This document shows, piece after piece, positions 42,599 to 50,921 of a stretch of 64,000 nucleotides of DNA. A program made the translations under genes and the position numbers. Every line of letters starts with the position of its first letter. Position 1 is the first letter of the stretch. Location of the stretch: contig CAJUCE010000015.1 in assembly GCA_910584865.1 (NCBI GenBank), forward strand, positions 48,156 to 112,155, in the 5' to 3' direction. The DNA is from an uncultured Acetatifactor sp. GTDB taxonomy: Bacteria; Bacillota; Clostridia; Lachnospirales; Lachnospiraceae. The notes under the pieces are model-generated. The model made no database searches. It was not told the DNA's origin and worked only from the letters and a program-made list of their open reading frames with translations.

Positions 42599-43702
42599 AT
42601 GAAAATGCCCGATGATTTTGATGACAATTCGAATATGACATTGACGGTAATCATGTCTATTGTGGCGGTATCTGCCTTTGTGGCCGTGATTCTGCTGACC
42701 GTGCTGCTGCTGAACCAGAAGAATACGCAGGCGCAGCGCCGGACACAGCAGGGCAGCTCCGTGCAGGCGGCGGCAGAGCCCTCATCCCCTGTTATTCTTT
42801 ATCCGGAGACCGATGAATTGGTGACAGGAAGCTCCCTGCATCCGGATGATTTTGATTTCTGGGATATGTACCCGGAGGCTACGCCCACCCCCACCCCGGA
42901 GCCCACAGCGGAACCGGAGCCGGAGGAGGCGGAGCCTTCCGAGGACGGGAAGCATACTTTGGTGCAGTATGCGGACGGTACCGAGGAGTGGGTTTTGATC
43001 AGCCCCTATCTGCCCAAGCACGAATATGATTTTACCAGGCTGGTATGTCAGTCGGATCAGATGAAATATTACGAAAACGGGAAACAGACTTCCTACGTGG
43101 GAGTGGACATTTCGAAATACCAGGATTATGTGGATTTTGTGAAGGTGAAGAAGGCCGGTATTGATTTCGTCATGCTGCGGGCGGGAGCCAGGGGCTATGG
43201 CAGCGGGCAGCTGATTTTGGACGAATATTTCAGCGACAACTTAAAGAGAGCTACGGATGCCGGGCTGGACGTGGGCGTTTATTTTTATTCTCAGGCTGTC
43301 AGTCAGGATGAGGCCATAGAAGAGGCGAATATGGTCATTGAGAATCTGGGTGAATATCAGATTACATATCCGGTGGCCTATGATATGGAATTGGTGGAAA
43401 ACGATACCGCCAGGACGGAGAATCTGACTAGAGCCGAGAAAACCGATATCGCAAAAGCCTTTATGGATACCATTATCGCATCCGGGCGGAAGGCAATGAT
43501 CTACGGAAACAAGGAATGGCTGATCAAGGAAATCGATATGTCCAAGCTGACGGCCTATGACGTATGGCTCTCTCAGGATGCGGATATTCCGGACTATCCC
43601 TATAAGTTTGCCATGTGGCAATATGACTTTGAAGGTTCTGTGGACGGGATTGCGGGTTATGTGAACATGAATATCAGCTTTGTCAACTTTGCTGAGAAGT
43701 AA
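42599..43702 (+). CDS. Membrane-anchored GH25 muramidase
   Basis: 367 residues. One membrane helix (~12-38, TLTVIMSIVAVSAFVAVILLTVLLL), then a long Ser/Pro/Glu-rich linker (PEATPTPTPEPTAEPEPEE). The GH25 barrel runs from residue ~165. Catalytic residues sit in VGVDISKYQ (Asp170) and AYDMELVEN (Asp262, Glu264). GRKAMIYGNKEWL and FAMWQYDFEGSVDGI complete the fold. It should cut the N-acetylmuramic acid linkage of peptidoglycan outside the membrane. GGGAGGA precedes the ATG. A second wall hydrolase follows, so both may act in wall remodelling. Confidence 0.93.
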   Translation: MKMPDDFDDNSNMTLTVIMSIVAVSAFVAVILLTVLLLNQKNTQAQRRTQQGSSVQAAAEPSSPVILYPETDELVTGSSLHPDDFDFWDMYPEATPTPTPEPTAEPEPEEAEPSEDGKHTLVQYADGTEEWVLISPYLPKHEYDFTRLVCQSDQMKYYENGKQTSYVGVDISKYQDYVDFVKVKKAGIDFVMLRAGARGYGSGQLILDEYFSDNLKRATDAGLDVGVYFYSQAVSQDEAIEEANMVIENLGEYQITYPVAYDMELVENDTARTENLTRAEKTDIAKAFMDTIIASGRKAMIYGNKEWLIKEIDMSKLTAYDVWLSQDADIPDYPYKFAMWQYDFEGSVDGIAGYVNMNISFVNFAEK

Positions 43703-43794
43703 GAGTACTATTTTCAGATCTTTTCTCATATATTGATAATACGGACAGGCTTTCAGAATGAATTGGATGTCCGGTTGAGAAAGGACTGGAAGGT

Positions 43795-44448
43795 ATGTAT
43801 AAAAAAGCGGTAGGCATCTTGATGCTGTTGAGTTTTGCTCTTATGGCATGTGTGGTATGTGTGAGAGAGTTAGACGCTGTCAGATTGTGTCCGGAGCCCG
43901 TGCAGAATCTGAAGCTTGGAATGTGGGAGCTGGAGGAAGCGTGGGTCAGGAAGGCCAGACCAGACGTAGACAATGGCAAAAAGGGGCTGGGAATTGCAGA
44001 GGTGGCAGTGTCCGGGCAGCGTACGGTTGCGTTTCTTGTGGTGGAACAGCATTATCTGTATGAGCTGTCAGACACTGACCTGGAGGTTTTGCAGCGGATC
44101 GTTGAGGCGGAGGCAGGAAATGAGGACGAGGATGGGAAGCTGCTGGTGGCCAATGTGGTGCTGAACAGGGTGAACAGCGAGCTGTTTCCAGATACGGTGT
44201 CAGAGGTGGTCTTTCAGAGAGAGAAGGGAATCTCGCAGTTTTCGCCGGTGTCCAACGGAAGCTACTACAGAGTGAAGGTCAGCCAGGAGACGGCTGATGC
44301 AGTGGAGCGTGCTCTGATGGGAGAGGATATCTCTCAGGGGGCATTGTATTTTGTGGCCAGAAAGTATGCGGACAGCGGGAAGGTGAAGTGGTTTGACAGA
44401 AAGCTGACATACCTTTTTCAGCACGGCGGACATGAATTTTTCAAATGA
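43795..44448 (+). CDS. SleB/CwlJ-type cell wall hydrolase
   Basis: 217 residues. A signal-anchor (VGILMLLSFALMACVVCV) precedes ~75 residues of linker. The hydrolase domain begins at DLEVLQRIVEAEAGNEDEDGKLLVANVVLNRV, which carries the conserved Glu-Ala-Glu-Ala-Gly and N-R-V motifs of the SleB/CwlJ family. GALYFVARKYAD and KLTYLFQHGGHEFF end it. It probably acts on peptidoglycan outside the membrane; homologues include spore-cortex enzymes, but many Lachnospiraceae copies are vegetative. AAAGGA is upstream of the ATG. Confidence 0.9.
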   Translation: MYKKAVGILMLLSFALMACVVCVRELDAVRLCPEPVQNLKLGMWELEEAWVRKARPDVDNGKKGLGIAEVAVSGQRTVAFLVVEQHYLYELSDTDLEVLQRIVEAEAGNEDEDGKLLVANVVLNRVNSELFPDTVSEVVFQREKGISQFSPVSNGSYYRVKVSQETADAVERALMGEDISQGALYFVARKYADSGKVKWFDRKLTYLFQHGGHEFFK

Positions 44449-44491
44449 GCACAGAAAGAATGCAAAAGCGTAAAGGACGGGGTGAGAACAA

Positions 44492-45397
44492 ATGGAAGAA
44501 GTCTGCCGGATCGCCGTGTGCGATGATGAAGAGGCGCAGCTGGACAAAATGAGAGAACTGCTGGCGGTCTATGGGCAGCGGCATCCGGAGTATAGCTTCA
44601 GGACGGACTTTTTCAGGGATGCACGGGACTGCATGAGGAGGGTTCAGACCTCCAAGAGCAGCTTTTATCTGGGGCCGTGGCGCTTGATGGAGCTGGACAG
44701 TCTTGTATACAGGACGGAAATTGAGGAGATACAGGAGAGGAACCGGGCAATGGGAGCAAAGTATGGAGCAGAGGATGACTTCAAGTATGCGTATCGCAAA
44801 AAGGACAGTCTGGCGCCGGTTCTGAACCTTACTTTGTATTGGGGGAGAAAAAGGCGGGAGCATCCCCTGTCGTTGCGTGACATGGCAGAAATGGATTCCC
44901 TGCCGGGGAAGCTGAAGGATTTATTTGAAGATCACAGGGTACATTTGATTTATATGCGCCGTATTCCGGAGGAGGCTTTGGATAAGATGGATTCGGTTCT
45001 GAAGTATGTGCTGGGGATTATGAAGCATACCGGATCCAGAAAAAAGTATGAGAGGTATGTTCTGGAGAATCGGGAATATTTCAGCAGGGTACCAAAGGGT
45101 GCAGTGGATGTCATCGATGCCTGTACGGGGATAAAGGATATTACAGACTGCCTGGAGTATACGTTAAACAAGGAGACAGGAGAGGAGGAAGCAGATGTGT
45201 GCAAAGCGCTGAATGATATTAAAAAGAACGCTGAGAAAAAAGGAATGAAACAGGGCGTAAAGCAGGGAGAGAAACATCTGGGCGTGTTGATGCAGAAGCT
45301 TCTGGCAGATGGCCGGACGGAGGATGCCCGGCTTGCTGCAACGGACGAGGAAGAGAGGGGCAGATTATATCGGGAGTGCGGCATTGCTGTTAAGTGA
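44492..45397 (+). CDS. Chimera: truncated receiver domain fused to Rpn/PD-(D/E)XK transposase-like protein
   Basis: 301 residues. Residues 1-~50 (VCRIAVCDDEEAQLDKMRELLAVYG, FRTDFFRDARDCMRRVQ) are the first third of a LytTR-type response regulator receiver, with the acidic DD pair but not the phosphoacceptor region. From ~residue 75 the sequence is Rpn-like: AYRKKDSLAPVLNLTLYWGRKRREHPLSLRDMA, LPGKLKDLFEDHRVHLIYMRRIPEEALDKMDS, and a charged KQGVKQGEKHLG tail. The N-terminal part of the nuclease domain seems replaced. No frameshift is visible, so the fusion is open and may be expressed (GGGGTGAG before the ATG). Activity is doubtful. Confidence 0.7.
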   Translation: MEEVCRIAVCDDEEAQLDKMRELLAVYGQRHPEYSFRTDFFRDARDCMRRVQTSKSSFYLGPWRLMELDSLVYRTEIEEIQERNRAMGAKYGAEDDFKYAYRKKDSLAPVLNLTLYWGRKRREHPLSLRDMAEMDSLPGKLKDLFEDHRVHLIYMRRIPEEALDKMDSVLKYVLGIMKHTGSRKKYERYVLENREYFSRVPKGAVDVIDACTGIKDITDCLEYTLNKETGEEEADVCKALNDIKKNAEKKGMKQGVKQGEKHLGVLMQKLLADGRTEDARLAATDEEERGRLYRECGIAVK

Positions 45398-45501
45398 GTG
45401 CCGGTGAGCGGCCGGATAGAAAAAGATTTGTTTGACTGGAAGCCACAGAGCCTATAAAATAAGAGAGACAGAATGTAGGATGGGTTGGGAGGAACACAGG
45501 G

Positions 45502-46371
45502 ATGATCTATCTGTTTACTGCTTTATATTGTGAGGCGCATCCCCTGATCAGAGAGTTCGGATTGGTAAGGAATCCGAAAAATACATGGCTGCAGGAGTTT
45601 GATAATGAGGAGGCGGGGCTTAGGCTGACGATTACCGGCGTGGGGGAGATTGCTGCTGCGGCTGCAGTGGGCAGCGTGTGCGGGGGATACCCTCCGGCGC
45701 AGGATGACATTCTTCTCAATGTGGGTATCTGTGCCAGAGGCGAAGGAGCGGATGGCATTTTTCTCTGCAATCAGATTACGGAACAGGCGACAGGGAGGAC
45801 TTTTTATCCGGATATGCTGTATCGCCACGATTTTCACGAAGCGTCCATAGTGACGGGAACGGCGGTGTGGAATCGGGCAGAGGATGGTTCGGACAGCGGT
45901 CCGTGCGGCAGGCAGTCTGTTCCGCCGGGGGCCCTCTATGATATGGAAGCGGCGGCAATCTATCAGGCAGGTTCTTTATTTTTCGGACCTCATCAGATGA
46001 TGTTTCTGAAAGTCGTCTCTGACAGGGGAGCGGCAGGGGAGGTATCCGGGGAGTGGACAGAGCGTCTTATGGAACAATATCGGGAGCCAATGGCGGACTA
46101 TATCCGGCGGATTCGGAGGATAACGGGGGAGAATGTCCGGGAGGACTCTCTGCGGCAGAAGGAGGAGGCGCTGGTTGAACAGCTTGGGACAGACCTGCAT
46201 TGTTCGAAGGCAATGAAGGATTGCCTGAGACAGTATATCCGTTACCTGACTTTGAATGATTGTGATTATATGTTTGTGATAAAGGAAATGTACGAGAACG
46301 GGTTGATTCCCTGTAAAGACAAGAGAGAGGGAAAATTGTGTTTTGAAGAGCTTAAAAGAAGAGTATTATAA
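45502..46371 (+). CDS. MTA/SAH nucleosidase-like protein (PNP superfamily) with extra C-terminal domain
   Basis: 289 residues. MIYLFTALYCEAHPLIREFGL, LTITGVGEIAAAAAVGSV and LNVGICARG follow the nucleosidase fold. LYDMEAAAIYQAG holds the ribose-binding Met-Glu and LKVVSDRG the catalytic Asp. The last ~85 residues (LRQKEEALVEQLGTDLHCSKAMKDCLRQYIRYL) are helical and not part of the family. GGGAGG precedes the ATG. It overlaps the radical SAM gene by 29 bp, so the products are likely coexpressed. I infer it might clear 5'-deoxyadenosine or a related nucleoside made by the radical SAM partner; this is not shown by sequence. Confidence 0.7.
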   Translation: MIYLFTALYCEAHPLIREFGLVRNPKNTWLQEFDNEEAGLRLTITGVGEIAAAAAVGSVCGGYPPAQDDILLNVGICARGEGADGIFLCNQITEQATGRTFYPDMLYRHDFHEASIVTGTAVWNRAEDGSDSGPCGRQSVPPGALYDMEAAAIYQAGSLFFGPHQMMFLKVVSDRGAAGEVSGEWTERLMEQYREPMADYIRRIRRITGENVREDSLRQKEEALVEQLGTDLHCSKAMKDCLRQYIRYLTLNDCDYMFVIKEMYENGLIPCKDKREGKLCFEELKRRVL

Positions 46372-47362
46372 TCCGTTTTTTTCTCATATTTATGTGGAGG
46401 AATCTGTCCGTAATTATTGGCGGGTACAGGAGATTCTGGCGAAATTTCCGGATGCGGAAATCATTGAGATTCATCATTACAAGGATGTATTCTGCCGCAG
46501 CAGGCAGAGCCATGCGTTGCAGCACCGCTCACGGAAGCTGATTCTGGCAGCCAGGCAGAAATCGCTGCTTTATGAGGGAGCGCCGGTTTGCCAGAGTTTC
46601 GGCAACCAGTATTTTTACTATATGTCCTGTGTGATGAACTGCGTTTTTGATTGTGAATACTGCTATTTGAAGGGGATGTACCCTTCGGCCAATATCGTGG
46701 TATTCGTGAATCTGGAGGAGTACTTTGACCAGGTGGAGGCGGTTTTGAAGGAGCATCCTCTGTACCTGTGCATTTCTTATGACACGGATCTGGCGGCCAT
46801 GGAGAAAGTTATCGGGTATGTGGGGCAGTGGTGCGCCTTTGCGGGCAGGCATGAGGATTTGAAAGTGGAGATACGGACAAAGTGCGCAAATCTTTCCTGT
46901 TTTGAAAAGGTTCCGCCCCTTGCCAATGTGATCTGGGGGTTCAGCTTGTCTCCGCAGGAGGTGATAAAGAGCTGCGAACACGGTACCCCTTCGCTGACAG
47001 AGCGGCTGAACTGCGCGGCAGAGCTGATCCGGGCAGGATGCACTGTACGGCTTTGCTTTGATCCGATGATTTATATGCCGGGATGGAAGAGGTATTATGA
47101 AGAGATGCTGGAACAGGTGTATCGGATCATTGACTTGGATAAAATCCTGGATGTAAGTGTGGGAACCTTCCGGATTTCACAGGATTATCTGAAGAGGATG
47201 AGGAAACAGGAGCCGGATTCCGCGGTGGTCTGGTTTCCCTTTCAAAGGGAAAACGGTTACTGTCATTATCCTGACGGGTTGATGGAAGAGATGGAAGGCT
47301 TTCTGACGGAGAGGCTTCAGGAGCGGATTTCCCGGGGGAGGATTTTCAGATGGAGGGAATGA
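46343..47362 (+). CDS. SPL-family radical SAM protein (spore photoproduct lyase-like)
   Basis: 339 residues. The radical SAM cysteines are in MNCVFDCEYCYLKGMYPS (C-X3-C-X2-C), preceded by GNQYFYYMSCVMNC, a context typical of spore photoproduct lyase-like enzymes. IRTKCANLSCFEKV, VIWGFSLSPQEVIKSCEHGTPSLTERL and RLCFDPMIYMPGWKRYYEEM continue the barrel. The start is the TTG at 46343 inside the upstream gene; no ATG fits. Family members repair thymine spore photoproduct in DNA, but this one is encoded with a nucleosidase-like and an SDR gene, so another substrate is possible. It overlaps the SDR by 13 bp. Confidence 0.85.
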   Translation: MKSLKEEYYNPFFSHIYVEESVRNYWRVQEILAKFPDAEIIEIHHYKDVFCRSRQSHALQHRSRKLILAARQKSLLYEGAPVCQSFGNQYFYYMSCVMNCVFDCEYCYLKGMYPSANIVVFVNLEEYFDQVEAVLKEHPLYLCISYDTDLAAMEKVIGYVGQWCAFAGRHEDLKVEIRTKCANLSCFEKVPPLANVIWGFSLSPQEVIKSCEHGTPSLTERLNCAAELIRAGCTVRLCFDPMIYMPGWKRYYEEMLEQVYRIIDLDKILDVSVGTFRISQDYLKRMRKQEPDSAVVWFPFQRENGYCHYPDGLMEEMEGFLTERLQERISRGRIFRWRE

Positions 47363-48069
47363 CAATGGAAGCGGCAATCGTAACCGGGGCATCTTCCGGC
47401 ATAGGCTGTGCAGTCAGCAGGAGGCTGGGCGCGCTGGGATATGAGGTATTCGGCATCGGAAGGGATTTCGGCGGGGAGCATTTCCCGGAGGAAAACATGC
47501 ACCCGATCGTTTGCGATGTGTTGGATACGGAAAAGTTGTGCGCCTGTGTCAGACAGATTGCGGCAGACTATCGGGTGCGCATTCTGGTGAACAATGCAGG
47601 AGTGGGATATTACGGACTTCATGAAGAATTAAACCCGGAAAAAATCAAGGCGCTGGTGCGGACAAATCTGGAGGCGCCCATGATTCTCACCCAGCAGTTG
47701 CTGCGGCACCTGAAGAAAAACAAGGGCTATGTGATCAATATTTCTTCGGTGACGGCACAGGAAGCCAATCCCCGCGGATGTGCCTACGGAGCAACCAAGG
47801 CGGGTCTTGCCAGCTTTTCCCGCAGTCTCTTTGCGGAGACCAGAAAGTACGGTGTGAAGGTAGTAACCGTTTATCCGGATATGACACGGACAAATCTCTA
47901 TAGAAATGCGGATTTCAGGGAAGGGGAAGAGGCGGAGAGCTATCTGCTTCCTGAGGAGGTTGCGGATGCGGTGGAATATGCCTTAAATCAGCGGGAGGGA
48001 ATGATTGTTACGGATATCTCGCTGAGCCCGCAGATTCGCAGGATTAGGAGAAATGCAGCGCATGTATAA
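47350..48069 (+). CDS. Short-chain dehydrogenase/reductase coupled to the SPL-like gene
   Basis: 239 residues. The NAD(P)-binding TGASSGIGCAVSRRLGALG, NNAGVGYYG, and the catalytic Ser/Tyr/Lys in NISSVTAQEANPRGCAYGATKAG are all present, so it should be active. The C-terminus is short and basic (QIRRIRRN). GGGGGAGG lies eight bases before the ATG at 47350; ATGs at 47359 and 47365 are alternatives. It overlaps the radical SAM gene, forming a three-gene operon with the nucleosidase-like gene. The substrate is unknown. Confidence 0.88.
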   Translation: MEGMTMEAAIVTGASSGIGCAVSRRLGALGYEVFGIGRDFGGEHFPEENMHPIVCDVLDTEKLCACVRQIAADYRVRILVNNAGVGYYGLHEELNPEKIKALVRTNLEAPMILTQQLLRHLKKNKGYVINISSVTAQEANPRGCAYGATKAGLASFSRSLFAETRKYGVKVVTVYPDMTRTNLYRNADFREGEEAESYLLPEEVADAVEYALNQREGMIVTDISLSPQIRRIRRNAAHV

Positions 48070-48441
48070 CAGCGTGCCGAAAAGGGTGTTGGGCGGGAGG
48101 ATGGAGGATCCGTTGCCTGCCGCAGCGGAGGAGCGGATTGTACCGGAAGAGGGCATCGGTGTTTAAGTGAGCGGGAGCATTTCGGATTTCGGCCGTACTT
48201 CTCAGGCCGGCAAACGGGCTGCAGGCACTCTTGCGCCCGGCGGGAAAATATGGTATAATGTTGGCTTGAAAGAGTATCAAGTCAACTGCTGATTCCAAAT
48301 GCGCTGGAGCGCACCTATATACATTGGCATAGTTTCTTCAAAGTGTATTTGAAAACGCATTTTACGGCAGGATTCATCCGCGGAAAGTACAAGGCATGGA
48401 AAGCGGATTTGGGATACGCCTTTGGATAAGGGAGAGCATTT
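48070..48441 (+). other. 372-bp gap between the SDR operon and thrC
   Basis: It contains a good promoter (48231-48259) and a ~180-base leader. The leader has a short stem (GCGCTGGAGCGC near 48301) and distant arms AAATGCG and CGCATTT (near 48297 and 48355). I find no T-box motif and no open frame with a ribosome site. Confidence 0.5.
48231..48259 (+). promoter_or_regulatory. Sigma-A promoter for thrC
   Basis: TTGCGC (48231-48236), a 17-bp spacer, then a perfect TATAAT (48254-48259). Confidence 0.65.
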
Positions 48442-50025
48442 ATGGAAATTTTATATGGAAGCACCAGGAGAAATGATAAAAAAGTGACGGCTTCCCAGGC
48501 GATTTTACAGGGACTTGCACCGGACGGAGGCCTTTTTGTGCCGGACCATATCCCTGCGCTGGACAGGACTATAGAAGAAATATCGAAGATGGATTACCGT
48601 CAGACAGCCTACGAGGTGATGAAGCTGTTTCTGACGGATTTTACGGAGGAGGAATTAAGGGGCTGTATCGACAGTGCATATGATTCCAAATTTGACACGG
48701 AAGAGATTGTTTCCCTGGCGGAGGTTGCGGGGGCGTATTATCTGGAGCTCTTCCACGGTCCCACCATTGCCTTCAAGGATATGGCATTGTCCGTCCTGCC
48801 CCATCTGATGGTCACTGCCGCCCGGAAAAACAATGTGAAGAATGAGATTGTCATTTTGACAGCCACCTCCGGCGATACCGGGAAGGCGGCTCTGGCCGGT
48901 TTTGCCGGTGTGAAGGGGACGAAGATTATTGTATTTTATCCCAAGGGAGGCGTGAGCGCCATCCAGGAGAAGCAGATGGTGACCCAGAAGGGAGATAATA
49001 CCCTGGTAGTGGGGATTCACGGCAATTTCGATGATGCCCAGACGGGAGTTAAGCGGATTTTTGCCGACAGGGCGCTGGGGGAGGAGCTGGCGGAGAAGGG
49101 ATACCAGTTTTCCTCGGCCAATTCCATCAATATCGGACGCCTGGTTCCGCAGATCTGCTATTATGTTTACGCTTACGGCACACTTCTGCGGGAAGGGAAA
49201 ATCGCGGAGGGCGAACGTGTCAACGTTGTGGTGCCTACCGGGAATTTCGGCAATATCCTGGCGGCTTTTTATGCGAAAAAAATGGGACTGCCCATCGGTA
49301 AGCTGATCTGTGCCTCCAATGAGAACAAGGTGCTGTTCGATTTCTTCCGCACCGGCGCCTATGACAGAAACCGGGAATTTATCCTGACGACTTCACCGTC
49401 CATGGATATCCTGATCTCCAGTAATCTGGAGCGCCTGATTTACCGGATTACGGGAAATGATTCCGCGGAGACGGCACAGCTGATGGCCGCCTTAAGCGGA
49501 GTTGGAAAATACGAAATAACAGAGAAAATGAAATCCGAGCTGGGGGATTTTTACGGGAATTATGCCACGGAAGCCGAAGCAGGAGAGGAGATAAAGCGTC
49601 TTTATGCGGATTATGGCTATGTGATCGATACGCATACGGCGGTGGCTTCTGCCGTATACCGGAAATATCAGGAAGAAACCGGCGATTGTGCGAAGACAAT
49701 CATTGCTTCCACAGCCAGTCCTTATAAATTTGTAGGAAGTGTCATGAAGTCCATCGGTGGGGAGGAGGCTGAAAACGGAACCCAATCTTTCTATGGGGCA
49801 GGGGAAGTGGACGGACGAAAGGCAGTCGATGGACGAAATGCAGTTCAGGGAGTAAAGACCTCTCAGGACGATTTCGAGTTGGTGGATGAGCTGGAGAAGC
49901 GTTCCGGTATCCCGGTTCCGGATGCCGTCAAGGAAATCCGTACCGCTCCCGTGCTGCATGAGAAGCAGTGTGAAGCAGAGGGGATGAAGGATGTGGTGCG
50001 GGAATTTTTATTGGCAGTGCGGTAA
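48442..50025 (+). CDS. thrC: Threonine synthase
   Basis: 527 residues. The PLP lysine is Lys112 in GPTIAFKDMALSVLPHLM. ILTATSGDTGKAALAGFAGVKG and VPTGNFGNILAAFYAKKMGLP are the phosphate- and cofactor-binding motifs. It converts O-phosphohomoserine to threonine. It is longer than common ~495-residue forms, partly because of an insertion near residues 440-470 (GAGEVDGRKAVDGRNAVQGV) holding an 18-bp duplication. GGAGAGCATTT precedes the ATG. It lies behind its own promoter and 93 bp before deoC; other threonine genes are not in the window. Confidence 0.95.
   Translation: MEILYGSTRRNDKKVTASQAILQGLAPDGGLFVPDHIPALDRTIEEISKMDYRQTAYEVMKLFLTDFTEEELRGCIDSAYDSKFDTEEIVSLAEVAGAYYLELFHGPTIAFKDMALSVLPHLMVTAARKNNVKNEIVILTATSGDTGKAALAGFAGVKGTKIIVFYPKGGVSAIQEKQMVTQKGDNTLVVGIHGNFDDAQTGVKRIFADRALGEELAEKGYQFSSANSINIGRLVPQICYYVYAYGTLLREGKIAEGERVNVVVPTGNFGNILAAFYAKKMGLPIGKLICASNENKVLFDFFRTGAYDRNREFILTTSPSMDILISSNLERLIYRITGNDSAETAQLMAALSGVGKYEITEKMKSELGDFYGNYATEAEAGEEIKRLYADYGYVIDTHTAVASAVYRKYQEETGDCAKTIIASTASPYKFVGSVMKSIGGEEAENGTQSFYGAGEVDGRKAVDGRNAVQGVKTSQDDFELVDELEKRSGIPVPDAVKEIRTAPVLHEKQCEAEGMKDVVREFLLAVR
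49810..49845 (+). repeat. 18-bp in-frame duplication in thrC
   Basis: GACGGACGAAAGGCAGTC (49810-49827) and GATGGACGAAATGCAGTT (49828-49845) match at 15 of 18 positions and encode DGRKAV and DGRNAV, in a stretch absent from typical threonine synthases. Confidence 0.7.
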
Positions 50026-50077
50026 AGCGCATACATGGTGAGCTGTTTCAGCCCGCCTATAAAGACGTTAAAATATT

Positions 50078-50093
50078 GACGGTCAGACGGTCA
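50078..50093 (+). promoter_or_regulatory. Tandem 8-bp repeat ahead of deoC
   Basis: GACGGTCA occurs twice head to tail (50078-50085 and 50086-50093), 26 bp before the ATG. The first copy overlaps a TTGAC string. It could be a small regulator site. Confidence 0.25.
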
Positions 50094-50118
50094 TCGCCTG
50101 TCCGGGCCAGGAGGAAAA

Positions 50119-50760
50119 ATGACGAAGGAGGAAATGCTTGGTAAAGTAGACCATACTCAGTTAAAGCCCTATGCCACATGGGAGGATATCCGCAGGCTCT
50201 GTGACGAAGCCCTTGAATACCGCACGGCGAGCGTGTGCGTCCCGCCCGCGTATATCAAACGGATCCATGACACCTACGGAGATCGGCTCAACATCTGTAC
50301 GGTTGTGGGTTTCCCCCTGGGCTACAGCGTCACCGCGGCCAAGCTGGCGGAGACACAGCAGGCACTGGCAGACGGCTGCAGTGAGATCGATATGGTGGTG
50401 AATATCAGCGATGTGAAAAACGGGGATTTCGACAAGGTAGAGACGGAGATACGTGCATTAAAGGAAGCCTGCGGCAGCCATATCCTGAAGGTCATCGTAG
50501 AGACCTGCTACCTGACACAGGAAGAGAAGATTGCCATGTGCAGGGCAGTGACCAATGCGGGGGCGGACTATATCAAGACTTCCACGGGCTTCGGCACAGG
50601 CGGCGCCACAGGGGAGGATGTGGAGTTGTTTCGGAAATATATTGGCCCTGAAGTGAAAATCAAGGCTGCCGGAGGCATTGCCACACTGGAAGACCTGGAG
50701 ATGTTCCTGGAGCTGGGGTGTGAGCGCGTGGGAACCTCACGGGCTGTGGGGCTGTGTTAA
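50119..50760 (+). CDS. deoC: Deoxyribose-phosphate aldolase
   Basis: 213 residues, a complete class I aldolase. VDHTQLKPYATWEDIRRLCDEA, CTVVGFPLGYSVTAAKLAE, EIDMVVNISDVKNGDFD, ILKVIVETCYLTQEEK (the Schiff-base lysine region), YIKTSTGFGTGGAT and VKIKAAGGIATLEDLEMFLELG are all present. It splits 2-deoxyribose 5-phosphate into acetaldehyde and glyceraldehyde 3-phosphate. CAGGAGG precedes the ATG. It may be cotranscribed with thrC; no other nucleoside-degradation genes are adjacent. Confidence 0.96.
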   Translation: MTKEEMLGKVDHTQLKPYATWEDIRRLCDEALEYRTASVCVPPAYIKRIHDTYGDRLNICTVVGFPLGYSVTAAKLAETQQALADGCSEIDMVVNISDVKNGDFDKVETEIRALKEACGSHILKVIVETCYLTQEEKIAMCRAVTNAGADYIKTSTGFGTGGATGEDVELFRKYIGPEVKIKAAGGIATLEDLEMFLELGCERVGTSRAVGLC

Positions 50761-50921
50761 AATAAAAGCCGGAATCTTTGAAAATTTTGAAATTGATTTT
50801 GCAGGGATCAGGATTGAATAAGCCGGATAGGATCTGAAAAACGACAGTCAGTATCCGAGTTGCCGATCAGGCGGCGGGATACAAAAAGATAAACGAACCA
50901 GGAGAAAGGCAGGTATCAGGA

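Noticed and set aside
48260..48441. T-box or riboswitch in the thrC leader
   Set aside because: No T-box motif, specifier stem or terminator is visible; only short stems were found.
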